Shown here: positions 61,243 through 64,000 of the stretch, in pieces
Position numbering within the stretch: position 1 is the first letter of the stretch
Layout: each line of letters begins with the position of its first letter
NCBI RefSeq assembly: GCF_002005565.1
Contig: NZ_BDJC01000007.1
Span: 62,001-126,000 of the forward strand
From: Streptomyces sp. JHA26
GTDB lineage: Bacteria > Actinomycetota > Actinomycetes > Streptomycetales > Streptomycetaceae
DNA: 64,000 bases
Direction of reading: 5' to 3'
Notes under the pieces: generated by a model
What the model was told of the DNA's origin: nothing
Seen by the model: only the letters and a program-made list of their open reading frames with translations
The model's database searches: none
Position numbers and translations under genes: made by a program

Positions 61243-62636
61243 TCCTCGACTCCTTTGCTCATGGTGCGGACGACGGACAGGGACAGCACCGCGACGGCAC
61301 CGGCGATGAGGAAGCCGGTGGTGAAGGCCGATTCGGCCGGGACCTCCGACCCGGACGGTGTCCCCGAGGTGAGGAGCGCGCCGCCGAGAATCCCGCCCAC
61401 GGCGGAGCCCAGCACGCGGGTCACCAGGACCAGGCCGGTGGCGATGCCGGTGTCGCCCTCGTCGACGGAAGAGGCGATGCCGGTCACCATGGCCGTGACG
61501 CACAGGCCGTTGGCCAGCGCGATCAGCGCCTTGCCGACGGCGATGTGCCAGACCTCGGAGTGTGCGGCTGACAGGGCGAGCAGGGCGGCGGCCATGAGGA
61601 CGACCGCGGTGGTGGCCACGGCACGCGGACCGAAGCGCCGCTCCCCGATCCCGCCGAGCGGCCCGGCCAGCGTCGCGGCCACGGCGCCGGGCAGGAGGAC
61701 GAAGCCGATCCGGGTGGCGCCGAGCCCGAAACCGTATCCGTCGCCGGACACGTCGAGCAGCTGCGGAACGAGGTAGACCCCCGTCGCGGTGCCGAGGCAC
61801 ATCACGAACGTGACCGCACACGCCTTCCAGATCGCAGGCCGTGCCAGCATGCGCAGATCGACCATCGGTGCGACCGCGCGACGTTCGACGGCCGTCCATC
61901 CGGTCACGAAGGCGGCGAGCACCGCGAGGAGGGCGACGAACACGAGTGGCTGCGAGCCCGCCTCGGGCGCCAGCGCGAACACGAGCATGAGGGTGACCAG
62001 GATCCCGCTCAGGAGAAGCAGGCCGGGCCAGTCGATTCCGCTGCCGTCCGAACGGCCCGGCGGATCGGCCGGTAACACCCTGTTCACCAGCAGGGTGGAC
62101 GCGATGACCGCGACGGTCGGCACAGCGAACATCCAGTGCCGGGAGAACGCTTCCGCGACGGGCCCGGCCGACAGCAGTCCCACCATCGAGCCGCCCACGA
62201 ACATCCCGCTGACCAGGCCGATGGCCGCCTTCGACTCTCCGACGGGGAGGTGTTTGCGCACCACGATGAACGACAGGGGCAGGGCACCCACCATCGCCCC
62301 CTGCAGAATCTGCCCCAGCAACAGCACCGGCAGGTTGGGTGCCAGAGCGGACACCAGGCCGCCGGCCGAGACCACCGTCATCAGCCGGATCAGGACTCGC
62401 TTCCCGCCGTAGCGGTCGCCGAGCTTGCCCGCGATCGGTGTGACGAGCGCGCCGGTGACGGCGAGCACGATGGTGAGGAGCGCCCCTTCGGTCGGGCTCA
62501 TGTCGAGCTCACGTTGCAGGAGCGGGAGCGTCGGCGACACGACCGACTCCAGGGCGCCGGTGGAGACCGCCAGCATACCGAGGCCCGCGACAGCGGCCTT
62601 CTTCATGCGGGGCGGAGGAGCCAGGGCTGTGGTCAT
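61239..62636 (-). CDS. MFS-family (14-TM) exporter
   Basis: 465 residues from ATG 62636. LESVVSPTLPLLQRELDMSP, GKLGDRYGGKRVLIRLMTVV (motif A) and LLLGQILQGAMVGALPLSFI are typical of DHA2 exporters. The C-terminus reads VRTMSKGVEE. The stop overlaps the start of the FAD monooxygenase, so the two act together. The upstream in-frame leader to 62771 is Pro/Arg-rich and rejected. Confidence 0.85.
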   Translation of the reverse strand: MTTALAPPPRMKKAAVAGLGMLAVSTGALESVVSPTLPLLQRELDMSPTEGALLTIVLAVTGALVTPIAGKLGDRYGGKRVLIRLMTVVSAGGLVSALAPNLPVLLLGQILQGAMVGALPLSFIVVRKHLPVGESKAAIGLVSGMFVGGSMVGLLSAGPVAEAFSRHWMFAVPTVAVIASTLLVNRVLPADPPGRSDGSGIDWPGLLLLSGILVTLMLVFALAPEAGSQPLVFVALLAVLAAFVTGWTAVERRAVAPMVDLRMLARPAIWKACAVTFVMCLGTATGVYLVPQLLDVSGDGYGFGLGATRIGFVLLPGAVAATLAGPLGGIGERRFGPRAVATTAVVLMAAALLALSAAHSEVWHIAVGKALIALANGLCVTAMVTGIASSVDEGDTGIATGLVLVTRVLGSAVGGILGGALLTSGTPSGSEVPAESAFTTGFLIAGAVAVLSLSVVRTMSKGVEE

Positions 62637-62878
62637 GAGCGTCCTTTCCGTTGTTGCCGGGTGAGGTAGGAGGTCGGTCGCGCGCGTGGTGCCGCCGCCC
62701 GCGGGCGCCGGGTGTGGCCGCGCCGACGGCGGCGGGACCGGGCGCCGTGGCGGCCGGGGCCCGTGCGGCACCGCGCCGCGGGCACGTGTGCCGGTGCCTT
62801 CGGGCGGGAGCGGCTGTGCGCGGCACCCGTCCGGCAGCGGCAGCCGGCGTGACGGCGGTCGCCGTCCCCGTGCAGGCG
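62637..62878. other. Intergenic region before the MFS gene
   Basis: About 240 GC-rich bases (runs of GCGCCGG and CGTGCGGCACCGC) containing the promoter of the exporter operon. No gene or clear operator is seen. Confidence 0.45.
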
Positions 62879-64000
62879 CTACGGCCGGCGGCGCAGCACC
62901 GTCAGCGCCGGCAGCGTGACCGCGAGCAGGGCCAGGCCTGCGCCGGCGGCCGCGAAGGCGCCGTACAGCAGCGGTGGCGCGTAGGGCGCCGCACCGGTCG
63001 TGCCGTGCATCATCGGGATCAGCGTGGTCGCGGCGATCGCGGAGCCGAGGGCCACGCCCGCCGCCGAGACCAGCAGGCCCTCCCAGCCGAGCATCGTCAG
63101 GATCTGGCGCCGGGTGGAGCCGACCAGGCGCAGGGCGCCGAGTTCGCGACGGCGGTCCAGGACGGTCATCACCAGGGTGTTGACGGCGGCGACGGCGGCG
63201 AAGCCGCCGAGGACCGCGGCCATGGTGTTGTTCATCCAGGCGCCCAGCTTCGCGTCGAGGCCCTTCTCGGTGGCGTAGCCGGAGGCATCGGTGACCTCGC
63301 CCAAGGCGGCGAGTGCCTTCCGCGAACCGCCGCGTACCAGCAGGACGTCGTCGAAGCCCGAGGTGACGTGGTCGGCGAGGGACGCCCGGTCCATGGTCAC
63401 CGTGGCCAGGCCGAGGCCGCGGCCGTAGACCGCGACGACCTCGGGGCGGGCCTCGGTGCCGTCGGGGAGGTGGAGCGGAAGCCGGTCGCCGACGCCGACG
63501 TCCGCCGAGTTCGCCAGGGTCCTGTCGACGGCGACACGGCCTCGGCCGAGCCGGTCGAGGCTGCCCTCGCGTACGTCCAGGTCCTGCACCTTCGCGAGGT
63601 CGGCGCCGGAGCCGCCGACCCCCTGGGTCGCCGCGCCCTGGAGCGACGCGAACTCACCGGCGCCGATCGGCACCAGCACCTGGGTGTTCAGCAGGCCGAC
63701 GGCCGCGTCCACGCCCGGCGCCCGGGCGGCCCGCGCCGCCGCGTCCACGGGGAGCCCTGCCGGATCCGTGACCACGTGATCCGCGGTGATGCCCGCGCGC
63801 AGCTGCTCGCCGGCGGCCCGGTTCTCGCTCGTGTGCGTGAAGACGAGGGTCGAGGCGAAGGCCATGGCGAGCACGATCGGAGTGATCGCGGAGGCGAGGC
63901 GGCGCGCGTTGGTCCGGGAGTTGGCCGCCGCGAGCTGGGCAGCCGGGCCCGCGCCGCGCAGCGGGAGGCCGAAGAGGCCCGCGCACAGCCGCGCCACCAG
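62879..64000 (-). CDS. FtsX-like ABC-transporter permease, C-terminal part (start outside window)
   Basis: At least 370 residues; the 5' end lies beyond base 64000. The extracytoplasmic MacB-like domain (GRVAVDRTLANSADVGVGDR; SLADHVTSGFDDVLLVRGG) is followed by the final membrane block of the FtsX fold (VLGGFAAVAAVNTLVMTVLD; RRRELGALRLVGSTRRQILT; LLYGAFAAAGAGLALLAVTL). Such permeases pair with an MacB-type ATPase to export peptides or lipids. The ATPase gene is not in view. The open end runs off the right side. Confidence 0.85.
   Translation of the reverse strand: MVARLCAGLFGLPLRGAGPAAQLAAANSRTNARRLASAITPIVLAMAFASTLVFTHTSENRAAGEQLRAGITADHVVTDPAGLPVDAAARAARAPGVDAAVGLLNTQVLVPIGAGEFASLQGAATQGVGGSGADLAKVQDLDVREGSLDRLGRGRVAVDRTLANSADVGVGDRLPLHLPDGTEARPEVVAVYGRGLGLATVTMDRASLADHVTSGFDDVLLVRGGSRKALAALGEVTDASGYATEKGLDAKLGAWMNNTMAAVLGGFAAVAAVNTLVMTVLDRRRELGALRLVGSTRRQILTMLGWEGLLVSAAGVALGSAIAATTLIPMMHGTTGAAPYAPPLLYGAFAAAGAGLALLAVTLPALTVLRRRP

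Overview
This window is very GC-rich actinobacterial DNA, most likely Streptomyces or a close relative. Pointers are GTG/ATG starts behind AGGAG-type ribosome sites, a mycothiol-dependent maleylpyruvate isomerase relic, a SARP regulator, RacP, DUF1877, DUF6010, helicase-associated repeats and Tat-exported enzymes. I see no rRNA, tRNA or CRISPR array. The many gene ends, insertion-sequence scars and orphan fragments look like a chromosome-arm or integrated-element environment.

Region 1 (1-27 kb) is a patchwork. It opens with an ACR3 arsenite exporter and a decapitated arsC, followed by broken amino-acid permease and MMPL transporter genes, an endonuclease VII-like gene, an IS5-type element that cut off an AlbA_2/Schlafen-type gene, further IS5/IS701 fragments, a DUF1877 stub, a MerR regulator with an MDR oxidoreductase, a maleylpyruvate isomerase gene with several lesions, a frameshifted racP and an IS5 relic. 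Next come a drug exporter with a frameshift beside an HxlR regulator, a divergent dehydrogenase/LysR pair, a large helicase with an overlapping upstream gene, an SRPBCC protein with a molybdopterin oxidoreductase, an orphan VapB-like antitoxin and a SARP.

Region 2 (27-46 kb) is mostly intact. It holds a lipase-like hydrolase next to an M23 endopeptidase, an EF-hand lipoprotein, a SnoaL protein with a LuxR regulator, small secreted proteins, a TetR/MFS pair separated by a phased operator array, a divergent arsM/arsR pair, an aldo-keto reductase, a divergent HxlR/RidA pair, a cluster of small membrane proteins (DUF6010, DUF3817-like, DUF2269-like) behind a broken DJ-1/PfpI gene, and a GlxA-type regulator.

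Region 3 (46-64 kb) holds a secreted DUF4232 protein, a Tat-exported GH88 hydrolase beside a Tat-exported pectate-lyase-superfamily protein (a likely uronate-polysaccharide pair), an MDR/TetR divergent pair, and a 799-residue protein joining a macrodomain, a uracil-DNA-glycosylase-like domain and an R-S-ExE ADP-ribosyltransferase domain. It continues with a SUKH-type protein and a Fic-domain protein, an AraC stub, an overlapping FAD monooxygenase/MFS pair, and the C-terminal part of an FtsX-type permease that runs off the right edge.

Two themes recur. First, regulator genes sit divergently from an enzyme or exporter with an inverted repeat between them (13.5, 15.9, 35.6, 37.5, 40.2 and 51.2 kb). 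Second, there are relics and survivors of mobile-element or defence genes (AlbA_2, endonuclease VII, helicase, Fic, macro-UNG-ART). The macro-UNG-ART fusion is the strongest candidate for an undescribed system.
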